Below the pieces are notes generated by a model, which was not told where the DNA came from, ran no database searches, and saw only the letters and a list, made by a program, of their open reading frames with translations. From the NCBI GenBank assembly GCA_025352825.1, contig JANXSG010000044.1, forward strand, positions 1 through 38,629: a DNA stretch of 38,629 nt, in the 5' to 3' direction. Within the stretch, counting starts at the first letter, position 1; each line of letters opens with the position of its first letter. Origin of the DNA: Chthonomonadaceae bacterium. Its GTDB lineage: Bacteria; Armatimonadota; Chthonomonadetes; Chthonomonadales; Chthonomonadaceae. Shown one piece after another: positions 15,931 to 28,017 of the stretch. Position numbers and translations under genes: made by a program.

Positions 15931-17004
15931 ATGATTCCGCCAGACTGTCCAGTCGTTTCGGACACTCTCCGCCATCAGTGCGGCAGATTTCCTGAGCCAG
16001 CTCTTTTTCCGGCTGCTCAAATCTTTGATGACTTCCTGGATTACCGTATCGCTGCCGAGGTGGATGTTTGCCGTCTCCCAGCCCATGGAGGTGAGCAGAT
16101 GAGCCTCATCTCGCTCGTTGGCAAGCGATGTCAGCTCGATACGGGAACAGTCGGGAGCCAGTCGGCGCAATATCCATTGTCCCTGCAGAGTAACGAACGG
16201 ATCTTTGCACCTCACCGCTCGGTCTATAGCTGCCTGGTAGTAGATCTCACTATCTTGAGGTGAGGAAGAGAGAAATTCGCTGCCGGGCGGCACCAGAGCT
16301 TTGGCTTCCCGCGCGATCATTCCGCCCTTCCAATTTGCCAATGCGACATATCTCGGCCGTCCCAGATTTCCCAATCCAGCGATTCGGTGCCGGACATCGT
16401 AAGGGAGGTTAATCTCAGGCAGTACATGTTCGATTGCTGCCCGTGCGCTCTCCGGAATAGCCTTCTTTACCAGCGGAAGATTTTGCATTTTTTTCCAAAA
16501 GATCACGGGGTCTGGCAGCGAACCTGTTGCCATCGTTCTCAGTAATGGATTCTCTTCTGCCAGGACAAATGCCTTACCACCGGCATGAATGGAGTCGTGA
16601 TATCCCGAAAGTATTGTATCACAAGCATCCTGTACAGTTAGTTTAAGATGATCCGCTTCAATAGCCAGAACTGCACTCGCTGCAAGTCGTATCAGGTCGT
16701 TTGTATACGGCAGATGGCACGCCTCATCAAAATCGTTCACTCCCCATATTAGTCGCCCTTCCGAATCCCGCCATGAGCCGAAGTTTTCGACGTGCAGATC
16801 TCCCACTGCCAAGACTGATGGCGCTTCCGCTGCTTCACCACACACCTTCGGCCACACTTGAGACCATCTATAAAAAGTTGCACGCAGCAGTTCAAACGGG
16901 TTTTTGGCCATGATCTGGTGTTTGAGCGCGATATCGTGTTCAATGAGCGGAGTAAAACTCGCCAGCCACTTCTCATACGCTTCTGTTGCATGCACTATAT
17001 TCAT
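15922..17004 (-). CDS. DUF2252 family protein
   Basis: A 360-residue protein of the DUF2252 family, whose fold is thought to resemble aminoglycoside phosphotransferase/kinase-like proteins; no function is established. Diagnostic stretches are VLAVGDLHVENFGSW (a D-x-H-x-x-N loop-like element), WGVNDFDEACHLPYTNDLIRLAAS and GLGNLGRPRYVALANWKGG. The open frame continues to a TTG at 17025, but the ATG at 17004 (MNIVHATEAYEKW) is the more likely start; neither has a good ribosome site. The 3' end overlaps the end of the secreted-protein gene tail-to-tail. Confidence 0.85.
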   Translation of the reverse strand: MNIVHATEAYEKWLASFTPLIEHDIALKHQIMAKNPFELLRATFYRWSQVWPKVCGEAAEAPSVLAVGDLHVENFGSWRDSEGRLIWGVNDFDEACHLPYTNDLIRLAASAVLAIEADHLKLTVQDACDTILSGYHDSIHAGGKAFVLAEENPLLRTMATGSLPDPVIFWKKMQNLPLVKKAIPESARAAIEHVLPEINLPYDVRHRIAGLGNLGRPRYVALANWKGGMIAREAKALVPPGSEFLSSSPQDSEIYYQAAIDRAVRCKDPFVTLQGQWILRRLAPDCSRIELTSLANERDEAHLLTSMGWETANIHLGSDTVIQEVIKDLSSRKKSWLRKSAALMAESVRNDWTVWRNHLS

Positions 17005-17038
17005 AGGAACTGCCCGCTTTAACAACTATTTCACACTA

Positions 17039-17200
17039 CAATAAGGATTCTACTGTTAGGAAAGAGTATTTGTTGCAGAGATTGAAAATCCCCGCCTTTA
17101 AAAACAGCCGTCTTTCAGAACAATAAGGATTCTACTGATAGGAAAGAGTTTTGTTGCAGAGATTGAAAATCCCTGCCTTTAAAAAACAGCCGTCTTTCAG
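17039..17200. repeat. two tandem copies of an 80-bp unit (82-bp period)
   Basis: Copies at 17039-17118 and 17121-17200 both start CAATAAGGATTCTACTG and end ACAGCCGTCTTTCAG, with a few substitutions and one-base indels. Read on the minus strand they give an open frame (KAGIFNLCNK...), but that is a by-product of the repeat. The sequence looks like a dispersed intergenic repeat duplicated locally; it separates the divergent DUF2252 and MgtC genes. Confidence 0.8.
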
Positions 17201-17252
17201 ATGGGAACCGATTAAAACGCATGGCGCTTGAAAGACGCTTGTTTTACTAGAA

Positions 17253-17309
17253 GGGGGTTGAAAACCCCCGGAATCGTTTGAATTCGTCCCGGGTGTTTTC
17301 AACTCCCGG
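17253..17309. repeat. two adjacent GC-rich hairpins
   Basis: GGGGGTT-GAA-AACCCCC (17253-17269) is a perfect hairpin. CCGGGTGTT-TTC-AACTCCCGG (17289-17309) is a second with one mismatch. The two stems resemble each other (GGG.GTT...AAC.CCC). They end just before the ribosome site of the MgtC-family gene, so they may lie in its leader. Confidence 0.6.
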
Positions 17310-17328
17310 ATTTGGAGAGGAAACCCAT

Positions 17329-18057
17329 ATGCCTTCAGAAAGTTTCTTCGGTATTCATATAGATATGCTTTCGTTGTCGGGCAGACTTTTTGCACTCTTA
17401 ATTGCAATGCTGTGCGGCGGGTTGATCGGCCTGGAACGTCAGTATCATGGAAACGCCGCCGGCCTTCGCACTCACATACTGGTCTGTGTTGGTTCGACAA
17501 TCATCACCATGACTTCAGTGGAGATAGGGATGGGTGTCCGCGGCGGAAATAGGGGTGATCCAGGGCATATTGCGGCGCAGATCGTTTCGGGGATTGGGTT
17601 TCTAGGTGCCGGAACTATCATGCGGGAGGGTGTAAACGTTCATGGCCTGACGACTGCTGCGAGTATATGGGCTGTGGCGGGAATTGGAATATCGATAGGC
17701 GCCAGTCCGCATCTGGGCGAACTCGGTATTATGGCAACCATAGTTGTAATGGTAACTCTTCTGCTTCTCACCCAGCTCGAAAAGATGCTAAAATTCAAAC
17801 CAACCAGTTCTCGACTGGAATTGGAAGTCCGCGAAACTGATCACGGCCCTGCACGCCTGCTTGATCTGCTGAGTTCGAAAGGGATCACTGTCTTTGGTGT
17901 TCGTTCAGAACCTGCCGGAGACTCGAAACCAACCGACCCGATGAATGCAAGAAGACTGATGCACCTGCGCGTTGAACTGCCCCGAACGTTCGACAGAAAC
18001 CAGTTCAACACCCTCCTGGCCGAGGAAGAGTGCATTATCTCATTCCACCTGGATTGA
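17329..18057 (+). CDS. MgtC/SapB family inner-membrane protein
   Basis: A 242-residue protein with an N-terminal MgtC/SapB membrane domain (about residues 14-150; four or five helices) and a soluble C-terminal domain (about 155-242). Family signatures are GGLIGLERQYHGNAAGLRTH (31-50), AAQIVSGIGFLGAGTI (82-97) and HGLTTAASIWAVAGIG (105-120). MgtC proteins are linked to growth at low magnesium and to modulation of ATP synthase in pathogens; in environmental bacteria the role is unclear. The ATG at 17329 is chosen over the longer frame (TTG at 17278) because GGAGAGG precedes it and the upstream codons lie in a palindromic repeat. Confidence 0.9.
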   Translation: MPSESFFGIHIDMLSLSGRLFALLIAMLCGGLIGLERQYHGNAAGLRTHILVCVGSTIITMTSVEIGMGVRGGNRGDPGHIAAQIVSGIGFLGAGTIMREGVNVHGLTTAASIWAVAGIGISIGASPHLGELGIMATIVVMVTLLLLTQLEKMLKFKPTSSRLELEVRETDHGPARLLDLLSSKGITVFGVRSEPAGDSKPTDPMNARRLMHLRVELPRTFDRNQFNTLLAEEECIISFHLD

Positions 18058-18210
18058 GGTTTGGCATCTGACCCTCTCTCTTACAAATTGCCCGTACCTC
18101 GATAGGTGAACGTGATGATACCGCATATACAAGAGGAAATTTGTCTAAAAGAGAGAATATGTACTATGAAAAGTAATGAAAAATGAAGCTCAAATTTGCT
18201 TTATAAGTAG

Positions 18211-18239
18211 TTGACATACTATAATACAGGTGGTATAAT
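18211..18239 (+). promoter_or_regulatory. consensus sigma-70 promoter upstream of the methyltransferase pseudogene
   Basis: TTGACA (18211-18216), a 17-nt spacer and TATAAT (18234-18239) match the consensus exactly. The predicted start of transcription is near 18246, at the edge of an interleaved inverted repeat. Confidence 0.8.
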
Positions 18240-18249
18240 GTCTACGTAA

Positions 18250-18282
18250 ATGCAATCAACTTAACACTGATTGCATAAGTTG
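18250..18282 (+). promoter_or_regulatory. interleaved inverted repeats (possible operator or RNA pseudoknot)
   Basis: ATGCAATCA (18250-18258) pairs with TGATTGCAT (18268-18276). CAACTTA (18257-18263) pairs with TAAGTTG (18276-18282). The second stem uses the loop of the first, so the RNA could form an H-type pseudoknot or two exclusive hairpins, or the DNA could be a double operator. It begins within a few bases of the predicted transcription start. Confidence 0.5.
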
Positions 18283-18455
18283 AAGATATTTTCTTCCCCT
18301 TCAGAAGTGGTTCGAATCGTATCTCAACTAATTGTATTGTGAACCAAGAAGCGCTGTGTCCCCGATTTTGGATATCAGCTTTAGCCACTAAGAAATGTTT
18401 ATATGGTTTTATAAATGCAGAGGGTAACCAGGCGTATTAACCGAGGCAGAGTTCA

Positions 18456-19415
18456 ATGCCAGATTTACAGACAACCCTACAAATCCAAGAAGATATAGAC
18501 GGTGTGCAAACTATGAGTCCTCAATTACCAACCAATGACGAGAGTGACTTTCATCAGTTAGTGGCAGAAGAACTGTCAATTGGGCGCCGCGGGCGCAATG
18601 GCAAAAACATCGCGTTTGGATGGTATGGAGGCAAATATTCTCACCTCGGATGGCTTCTACCGCTTTTACCTGAGAGCAACCACTACTATGAACCGTTTGG
18701 AGGATCTGCTGCTGTTCTTATAAACCGTTCACCATCTCCAGTTGAAACATATAATGATCTCGACGGCGAAGTAGTGAACTTCTTTCGAGTGATCCGTACC
18801 TAACGCGATTCGCTAGTAGAGGCAATTGCTCTAACTCCATTCAGCCGCGAAGAGCTTGTCCTTGCAACTCGCGAATCTTTAGAAGGAGTTAACGATTTTG
18901 AACGTGCCCGCCGGTTTTATGTACGCGCTCGACAAACGCGCACAGGACTTGCACAAACGGCCTCTCCTGGTCGGTGGGCAACGTGTCGCAATACCAGCCG
19001 CCGAGGAATGAGCGGAGCCGTTTCACGATGGCTCGGTAGTAGTTATGATCTTGTCGATATTGCTGCGCGTCTATTACGAGTTCAGATTGACAATCGTAAA
19101 GCCGTAGAAGTTATCCGAGCTTATGATAGCCCAAATACCCTATTCTACTGTGATCCGCCATATCCGCACGAGAGCAGAGGTGACTCAAAGGCGTATGGCT
19201 TCGAAATGACTGACACACAGCACCGAGACCTTGCAAAAGTGCTTCGCTCGGTTAAAGGGAAGGTTGCTTTATCGTAGTATAAATGCGCTCTTATGGAAGA
19301 ACTATACAGTGATTGGGCTTGCAACCTAGCCCCTGAACGGATGTGTCATTCTATTAAGCAAATCCGGCAGGAAGCTCTTTGGACGAACTACACTATTGAT
19401 GGGTTAAGTGAATAA
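18456..19415 (+). pseudogene. D12-class N6-adenine DNA methyltransferase, two in-frame stops
   Basis: One frame from the ATG at 18456 to a TAA at 19413-19415 (319 codons) reads as a full D12 (Dam-like) adenine methyltransferase, but it is broken by TAA at 18801-18803 and TAG at 19275-19277. The S-adenosylmethionine site is GWYGGKYSHLGWLLPLL...YYEPFGGSAAVL. The catalytic motif is FYCDPPYPHESRGDSKAYG. After the first stop the frame continues RDSLVEAIALTPFSREEL; after the second it continues YKCALMEELYSDW and MCHSIKQ, all family-like. Because each reading segment remains family-like, decay seems recent. No single segment contains both the cofactor site and the DPPY motif, so activity is unlikely unless the stops are suppressed. 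It is the methylase half of a type II restriction-modification locus. Confidence 0.8.
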
Positions 19416-19417
19416 CA

Positions 19418-20514
19418 GTGCGACTAAGCCCTTTTCACACGAGATGTAGAAATATACTTATTCAGCGATGGCAGGCTGTCTTAGAGCGAGATGATATATC
19501 ATTGGACATTCTTGCAAATAGTTCTGGCATAATTCGTAATCTACTTCGTGCACCAAAGGGAAAATCCTCTTCATTTAGATTTTTCCTTCCGACACAACTA
19601 CTGGCAAAACAAGCAGACCCTACGCGTGACAGCCATGCGTTTCAGCTTCGTGAAGGCGACGGACATACATTCAACGCCCGCGATGTTGCCAAACACGTTG
19701 TTGTTCCCTTAAACCGACAAAATGGATCACCATTAGGATCGTCTGGCGATCCATATGTTAACAATCCACTTCGGCTGCCTGGACTTTCCCCTCAGTACCG
19801 CGAACAACAAGCAGACAAATTACTCTGGGATTCGCTTTGCGAGATTATGGATGGAGTTGAAACAAATGACGATCCGGAATATGTTTGCAGCCTACTTGAT
19901 CAGGTGCTTCTTGAAATGCGGCGGTTGATTGAGGAACTGACTATTCAATACGCGGTGCCTCAACGAATTAGCCATCCGGTACTCATGGAACATATACGAG
20001 AATACTTGATTCCTAAAACAGGCGGCAGACGATTGCATGCAGTCTGTATTGCACTTCTTCGCACATCGGGGATCATTGGGGCATATATGACGAGGTTAGC
20101 AGCGGAGCGATTAACGCTGCCGACGCGCCTGGCCGGCGACCGGCGGATATAGAATGCCGTAAAAACGGACGTACTTTACTAGCGGTTGAGGTTAAAGATG
20201 TCACCCCTACACTTGAGCTTCTGGAAGATAAGATATTAAGCTCCCGTTTGGCTCAAGTCTGGGAACTGATATTTCTAGTTCGAGCAACACCGATGACATC
20301 CGGTACTGAAGTTCAGCTGAAAGCAGACCACGAATATTCTGCAGGACATAATATTTATCTGCTTCCAGCGGATAACTTTATTTCCAATACTCTTGCATGG
20401 CTCGGTGAGCCAGGGCGCCACCGATTTACTGAGCTTATCGGCGAGGTACTTGACGAGTTCGGAAACGATTATACAGACCACCGAGCATGGGCAGACATTC
20501 TTTACCATTGGTAG
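19418..20514 (+). pseudogene. type II restriction endonuclease (SacI-like), frameshifted
   Basis: The frame beginning at the GTG at 19418, two bases after the methyltransferase stop, runs to a TAG at 20150-20152. From about 20074 the next frame continues the protein: HWGIYDEVSSGAINAADAPG, then RRPADIEC, LLAVEVKD and LELLEDKILSSRL, ending at a TAG at 20512-20514. A single lost base near 20072-20074 explains the break. PAD...(about 14 residues)...EVK is the D...ExK nuclease core, and the ADIEC/AVEVKD pattern with the preceding NAADAPGRR matches, from memory, the SacI family of restriction enzymes. The family assignment is moderately certain; the endonuclease fold and its pairing with the adjacent methyltransferase are more secure. 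The longest intact piece lacks the active site. Confidence 0.7.
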
Positions 20515-20543
20515 TAGATATATCACCCAAATGATCCACTTCT

Positions 20544-24227
<3,684 letters not shown>

Positions 24228-24270
24228 CTTATCTACTCTCGTACACTATTTCATTCAAATACAATTCTTT

Positions 24271-24299
24271 GCTATATCCATATCGTTAGATCTTATCAA
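24271..24299 (-). promoter_or_regulatory. probable promoter for metH
   Basis: On the minus strand TTGATA (24299-24294), a 17-nt spacer and TATAGC (24276-24271) make a moderate sigma-70 match, in the 79-base gap before metH. Confidence 0.4.
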
Positions 24300-24306
24300 A
24301 GGCAGG

Positions 24307-25251
24307 TTATAGTCTCATATCTGCTAAAGTCTTTGCATCAAGGATACTTTTTGAAAGGTTTTCCAATTCGACTTCGGAATCAATCGCCTCAATTTTCTTT
24401 ACGACACTATCCGGAATTTCTCCAAATTTTTGGGTCAGTAATTTCAGCATGATATTACGCTCGCCTTGCAAAAGCCCTTTCCGGATGCCTTGTTCTATGC
24501 CTTGTTCTAAACCCCGTTTCTCGTATATACTTTTATAGTGTTCTCGAAAAAGTTCATCGACATTTATCATCTCATATGCCTTCCCAATGTCTCCGCGAAT
24601 AGACAGCTTTTTATACTCGGCTTCATCGCTTTGACTCAAGGTTAAGTTGGATTCTACCAAAAATGCCAACAGCGACTTTCTAGCTGGATCCATCGGGCTA
24701 GTCGATAGTTGTAATAAAGTCTGATACTTCTGAGCCTGCCTGCCAAATTTACTCGGTTTCATCATCGAACTAAGACTTGCTCCGAGCGGGTTTCCCGAAG
24801 TCAAATAATCATCTGCCAGCAAGTCCGGCAGACCAACTACTGAATAATTGAATGTTAGAATATCTTTTTCGAAAAGGCTTGCTTTGTAAACCTCTTCTGT
24901 CAGACCACCAGCACCTGGAGAGAGATAGAGCGCTACTGGAAATATAGGTATTTTGACCCTTAACCAAAGTAAAGCGTAATATTCGTACATCCAATACGAA
25001 AACTCGCGATCTCGCTTTGATTGTATCTCCACATGGAGCAGAATTAATTCTGGTTCACCTTCCAAAGTATACACCTGAGCAACTACGTCAGGTTCCCGCT
25101 GACTGCCTTCAGGCAGATCGGTGAATAGTTCCTTATCCAGGAATGTCACACGATTAAAGTCGAGGCGAGCAGCAATATTGGGATAGAACAGTTCAAGGAA
25201 TTCACGAAAGAAAGCGTGCAGGAGTTCCTTGAAAAGCTAGTCAAATGGCAT
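24307..25251 (-). pseudogene. Rpn-family PD-(D/E)xK nuclease/putative transposase with early TAG
   Basis: From the ATG at 25251 the frame reads MPFD, then a TAG (25239-25237), then LFKELLHAFFREFLELFYP and on without a break to 24307. The family normally has (D/H)-x-LFKELL here, so the TAG probably replaced a sense codon such as CAG. The remaining open part (from a GTG at 25149, 280 codons) contains DKELFTDLPEGSQREPDVVAQV and LHVEIQSKRDREFSYWMYEYYALL (the D...ExQ nuclease core). Its C-terminus has a helical DUF4351-like tail with GLEQGIEQGIRKGLLQGE. Rpn proteins are associated with DNA breakage and recombination. A downstream start would lose the first conserved helix. The stop makes this a likely pseudogene, though a shortened product is possible. 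Confidence 0.65.
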
Positions 25252-25337
25252 TGGCGGTCTCGCGTGAACTCTTACTAAGATTATGCTTATTGTACCACAA
25301 GCCAATCCACGGTGTTATGACCCAAATGATTTACATC

Positions 25338-26093
25338 CTATAGTCCCGCCTGCGTGATTCTACCGCCTGTAACAGGCAGGTAAGCGCCTGTTACATAGTT
25401 CGCGAGGCCGCTCAGAAAGAAAACACAGCCATTACCAATCTCGTCAGCGCTTCCGTGCACTCGAAGAGGAATGGATTTTGCGAAAGATTTCGAATCTTCC
25501 GACTCTGTGTCGACTTTTTCATCGGCCATCCAGCCTGGAGCGACCATATTCACCGTGATATTTTCTGGTCCCAACTCGACTGCCAGCGACCTGGAAAGGC
25601 CAACCATAGCTCCTTTACCGGCCATATAGATCGCCCAGCCCGCCGGAGCCATATTCCAGATTTCGGTAACGATATTGACTATGCGGCCACCACCCTGTTC
25701 CTTCATTATCGGCCGCGCTGCTTTGATCGTGTTCACTACAGCCTGGCATCCAAAATCAAATGAGTTTGCAAAGTCGGCAGAAGTGGCTTCCGATAGCGGG
25801 CCGTTCTGTTTTCCTCCAATCGCGTTATTCACTACTCCATCTAGTCGGGAGAATCGAGCAAGAATCTCAGAGGTCATCTTCTGAACTTGATCGAAATCCC
25901 GAACATCGGCCTGGAATGCTTCCGCGTCGCCACCCGCTTCACGAATATCCTTAACTACCTTCTCGGATTTTTCACGACTAGCAGAGTAGTTCACAGCTAC
26001 CTTAGCGCCTTCCCTTGCCAAAACTTTTGAAATATTCACTCCCAGCCCGCGTGCACCGCCGGTAACCAGTACGACTTTTCCTTGCAATAACAT
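25338..26093 (-). CDS. short-chain dehydrogenase/reductase (FabG-like)
   Basis: A 251-residue classical SDR with the cofactor motif TGGARGLG (11-18), NNAIGG (89-94, where NNAG is usual), and the catalytic pair Tyr156/Lys160 in YMAGK. A PENITVNMVAPGW strand-loop follows, and the C-terminus is typical (YVTGAYLPVTGG). The position of the catalytic serine, 13 residues before the tyrosine, is Thr143 (NIVTEIW). Threonine can sometimes substitute. The substrate is unknown; FabG-type 3-oxoacyl-ACP reduction or sugar/polyol oxidation are possible. Start ATG at 26093 follows TGAGGAGCGAAAG. Confidence 0.9.
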   Translation of the reverse strand: MLLQGKVVLVTGGARGLGVNISKVLAREGAKVAVNYSASREKSEKVVKDIREAGGDAEAFQADVRDFDQVQKMTSEILARFSRLDGVVNNAIGGKQNGPLSEATSADFANSFDFGCQAVVNTIKAARPIMKEQGGGRIVNIVTEIWNMAPAGWAIYMAGKGAMVGLSRSLAVELGPENITVNMVAPGWMADEKVDTESEDSKSFAKSIPLRVHGSADEIGNGCVFFLSGLANYVTGAYLPVTGGRITQAGL

Positions 26094-26231
26094 CTTTCGC
26101 TCCTCAGATATAGTTTGTCTGATCTCTGTGTTCTGTTACAGAGGTAAATAATCCTGCCGATCAACGCCTTCAAACAGCTCGTTAGTACCTTTGAAGTTAA
26201 CTTGCGTTCAAAATAAACGCAAGTGGTATTC

Positions 26232-26353
26232 GCGACGAAATGAATTTCTTCACTGGTAGCCTCCGGCTTTCTGTCCTTAGGACGGGTTAACGAGAAAATA
26301 TGTGCGAAGCACAAACGGCGGAACGCCACAAGCGAAGAAATTTATTTCGTCGC
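26232..26353. repeat. 122-bp MITE-like inverted-repeat element flanked by 15-bp direct repeats
   Basis: GCGACGAAATGAATTTCTTC (26232-26251) and its inverse at 26334-26353 match at 19 of 20 positions. Small internal hairpins (GTCCT-T-AGGAC; GTGC-GAA-GCAC) lie between them. Identical 15-mers flank the element at a distance (26166-26180, 26371-26385). No coding frame is supported. Confidence 0.7.
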
Positions 26354-26408
26354 ATCCTCCTATTGGTTCTGCCTTCAAACAGCTCATAATGATTGACAAT
26401 ATATTCAC

Positions 26409-26437
26409 TTGATAAATTCAAGACTTTCTGATATAAT
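26409..26437 (+). promoter_or_regulatory. sigma-70 promoter for the ankyrin-repeat gene
   Basis: TTGATA (26409-26414), a 17-nt spacer and a perfect TATAAT (26432-26437), about 130 nt before the ATG at 26568. Confidence 0.65.
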
Positions 26438-26567
26438 AATATTGTGCCACGAAGTCCGCCACCATGTCCGCGGAAAGGGCCGAGCCCAACTTTATAATTT
26501 TCCAGATCAGCTAACCTTCTTTCAGCCTGAATAAGCGAACGACAGGCCTTAATGAAAGGAGGTCATC

Positions 26568-28016
26568 ATGACCAAACCCCTTCCCGACTCTCCAAACCTG
26601 GAGCAGTTCAAGAACCAGGCCAAGGAACTGCTCAAATCGTTAAAGGTGGGCTATCCAGAAGCCGCAAATCGATTTATTGAGAGTCACCCCGAGTTTGAGA
26701 AAACCACTCTTAAAGATGTCTTTAACTCACCTCTTAACCTCGCCGATGCCCAAATTGTACTTGCGCGAGAATATGGCTATCCAAGCTGGCCGAAACTAAA
26801 AGCCTACATCGACAGTATTCCCCTGCATGGAAAGTTGAAATCTGCAATCGATGCAAACGATGTAGCGCTTGTCAAACAGCTCATCCGTGGAAATCCAGAA
26901 CTTATTCAGGCTCCCATCGGTTATGCCAAACAAGGGCCGCTAACATGGGCTGCAGAATGTCGTGGGCCGGCAACTCCTCCTACAGTGGATCGACTTGAGA
27001 TTGCACGTTTCTTGATTTCAGCCGGCGCTGATATCCATGAGCTCGGCGACAGCCCTCTCATGCGGGCAGCTCTAAATGGGGGGCGAATACCCATGATGGA
27101 ACTGCTTCTCTCTTACGGGGCTGATGTAAATGCTCACTGGAATGGCAACTACCCCATCATCCTTGCTCCCTGTGAGACAGTAAATCCGGTTGGGCTCAAG
27201 TGGCTTCTAGATCACGGGGCAGATCCGAATCCACACTGCGAAGCGGAAAACGATTGGGGCTCTCCCCTAGATATGGTAATCGGCACCTATTCGCGAAGCA
27301 GGAATCAGAGTGAATGTATCGATCTGCTCATAAATGCTGGAGGAACAGGACAATACAGCGCATTTCCAAGCATGTTCATCCATCGTGGGCGCTTAGACCT
27401 GCTTAAAGAGTCGATAGATGCTGATCCTGACTTGGTTCATCAGCGATTTCCAGAATTATACTACGGCTCTACCGGAGCTAGGAATTTAACACTGAAGGGC
27501 TGTACACTGCTCCATGTGGCCACAGAGTACGGAGATCTTCTGGCAGCAAAACTGCTCGTCTCGAATGGTGCTGACGTGAACGCAACGGCGATGATCGATA
27601 ACGATGGAGTTGGCGGCCAGACCCCGATCTATCACGCCGTCACACAGCACTTCGACTATGCTCTGGATACGGCGAGGTTTCTTATCGAGAGCGGCGCCGA
27701 TCTTACAGTACGTGCAAAACTCCCATCTGCCTACGATAAGCCTGATGAAACCGTAGAGGTAACTCCCCTGGGGTATGCCGCTAGATTTCCCGGGAAACAG
27801 TGGGAAACATCGCTAACGTTCGACCTATTGCGGGAGTTCGGCGCGCCGGCAGGTGATATCTACACAGCCGCAAAACTAGGAATGATCGATGAACTGAAGG
27901 ATTTGTTGGCAGCAGGTGGTGATCGAAACAGCTCCGATCCTTATGGTGAAACAGCTATTCAAGCAGCACAATCGAGGGGGCATGCAAACATTGTAGAACT
28001 GCTCAGCAAGACTTGA
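26568..28016 (+). CDS. ankyrin-repeat protein
   Basis: A 482-residue protein without a signal peptide or membrane helices, so probably cytoplasmic. Residues 1-85 form a helical N-terminal module (NLEQFKNQAKELLKSL ... LADAQIVLAREYGYPSWPKL) that precedes ankyrin repeats in many soil bacteria. From about residue 90 to the end come ankyrin repeats with recognisable cores such as ARFLISAGADIHELGDSPLM, LLLSYGADVNAHWN, LLDHGADPNPH, TLLHVATEYGDLLAAKLLV and ETAIQAAQSRGHANIVELLS. Ankyrin stacks mediate protein contacts; the partner is unknown. Start is well supported by AAAGGAGG eight nt upstream. Confidence 0.92.
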   Translation: MTKPLPDSPNLEQFKNQAKELLKSLKVGYPEAANRFIESHPEFEKTTLKDVFNSPLNLADAQIVLAREYGYPSWPKLKAYIDSIPLHGKLKSAIDANDVALVKQLIRGNPELIQAPIGYAKQGPLTWAAECRGPATPPTVDRLEIARFLISAGADIHELGDSPLMRAALNGGRIPMMELLLSYGADVNAHWNGNYPIILAPCETVNPVGLKWLLDHGADPNPHCEAENDWGSPLDMVIGTYSRSRNQSECIDLLINAGGTGQYSAFPSMFIHRGRLDLLKESIDADPDLVHQRFPELYYGSTGARNLTLKGCTLLHVATEYGDLLAAKLLVSNGADVNATAMIDNDGVGGQTPIYHAVTQHFDYALDTARFLIESGADLTVRAKLPSAYDKPDETVEVTPLGYAARFPGKQWETSLTFDLLREFGAPAGDIYTAAKLGMIDELKDLLAAGGDRNSSDPYGETAIQAAQSRGHANIVELLSKT

Positions 28017-28017
28017 T

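Larger units (their letters stand above)
18058..18455. other. intergenic leader before the degenerate R-M locus
   Basis: About 400 bases without a convincing gene. It contains a perfect sigma-70 promoter (18211-18239), an interleaved inverted repeat just after it (18250-18282), and about 170 bases of leader before the methyltransferase ATG. A short GTG frame (from 18340) has no family resemblance. No small helix-turn-helix controller gene was recognised. Confidence 0.55.
26094..26567. other. intergenic region with a hairpin repeat and the ankyrin-gene promoter
   Basis: No gene was seen. It holds direct repeats of GCCTTCAAACAGCTC (26166-26180 and 26371-26385), a 122-bp inverted-repeat element between them, and a strong promoter near 26409-26437. 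A minus-strand frame of 97 codons (26036-26329) is produced by the repeat and is not accepted as a gene. Confidence 0.6.

Noticed and set aside
17039-17200. CRISPR array
   Set aside because: Only two copies, an 80-bp unit with 2-bp separation, no spacers and no cas genes.
17132-17500. 122-codon minus-strand frame
   Set aside because: Covers the tandem repeat, the hairpins and the antisense of the MgtC gene; no independent support.
18340-18440. Small frame that could be an R-M controller protein
   Set aside because: Starts with GTG, has no helix-turn-helix pattern and no ribosome site.
18456-19415. Stop-codon recoding (readthrough of TAA/TAG) as the explanation for the in-frame stops
   Set aside because: Both TAA and TAG are used as ordinary stops by intact genes in the window (TAG for dnaE, metH, fumarase; TAA for the MTase frame itself), and the partner nuclease is also frameshifted, so decay is simpler.
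24228-24306. Cobalamin riboswitch upstream of metH
   Set aside because: Only 79 bases are available and no B12-box-like or multi-helix structure is visible.
26036-26329. 97-codon minus-strand frame
   Set aside because: Most of it is translated from the 122-bp inverted-repeat element and it overlaps the SDR start.
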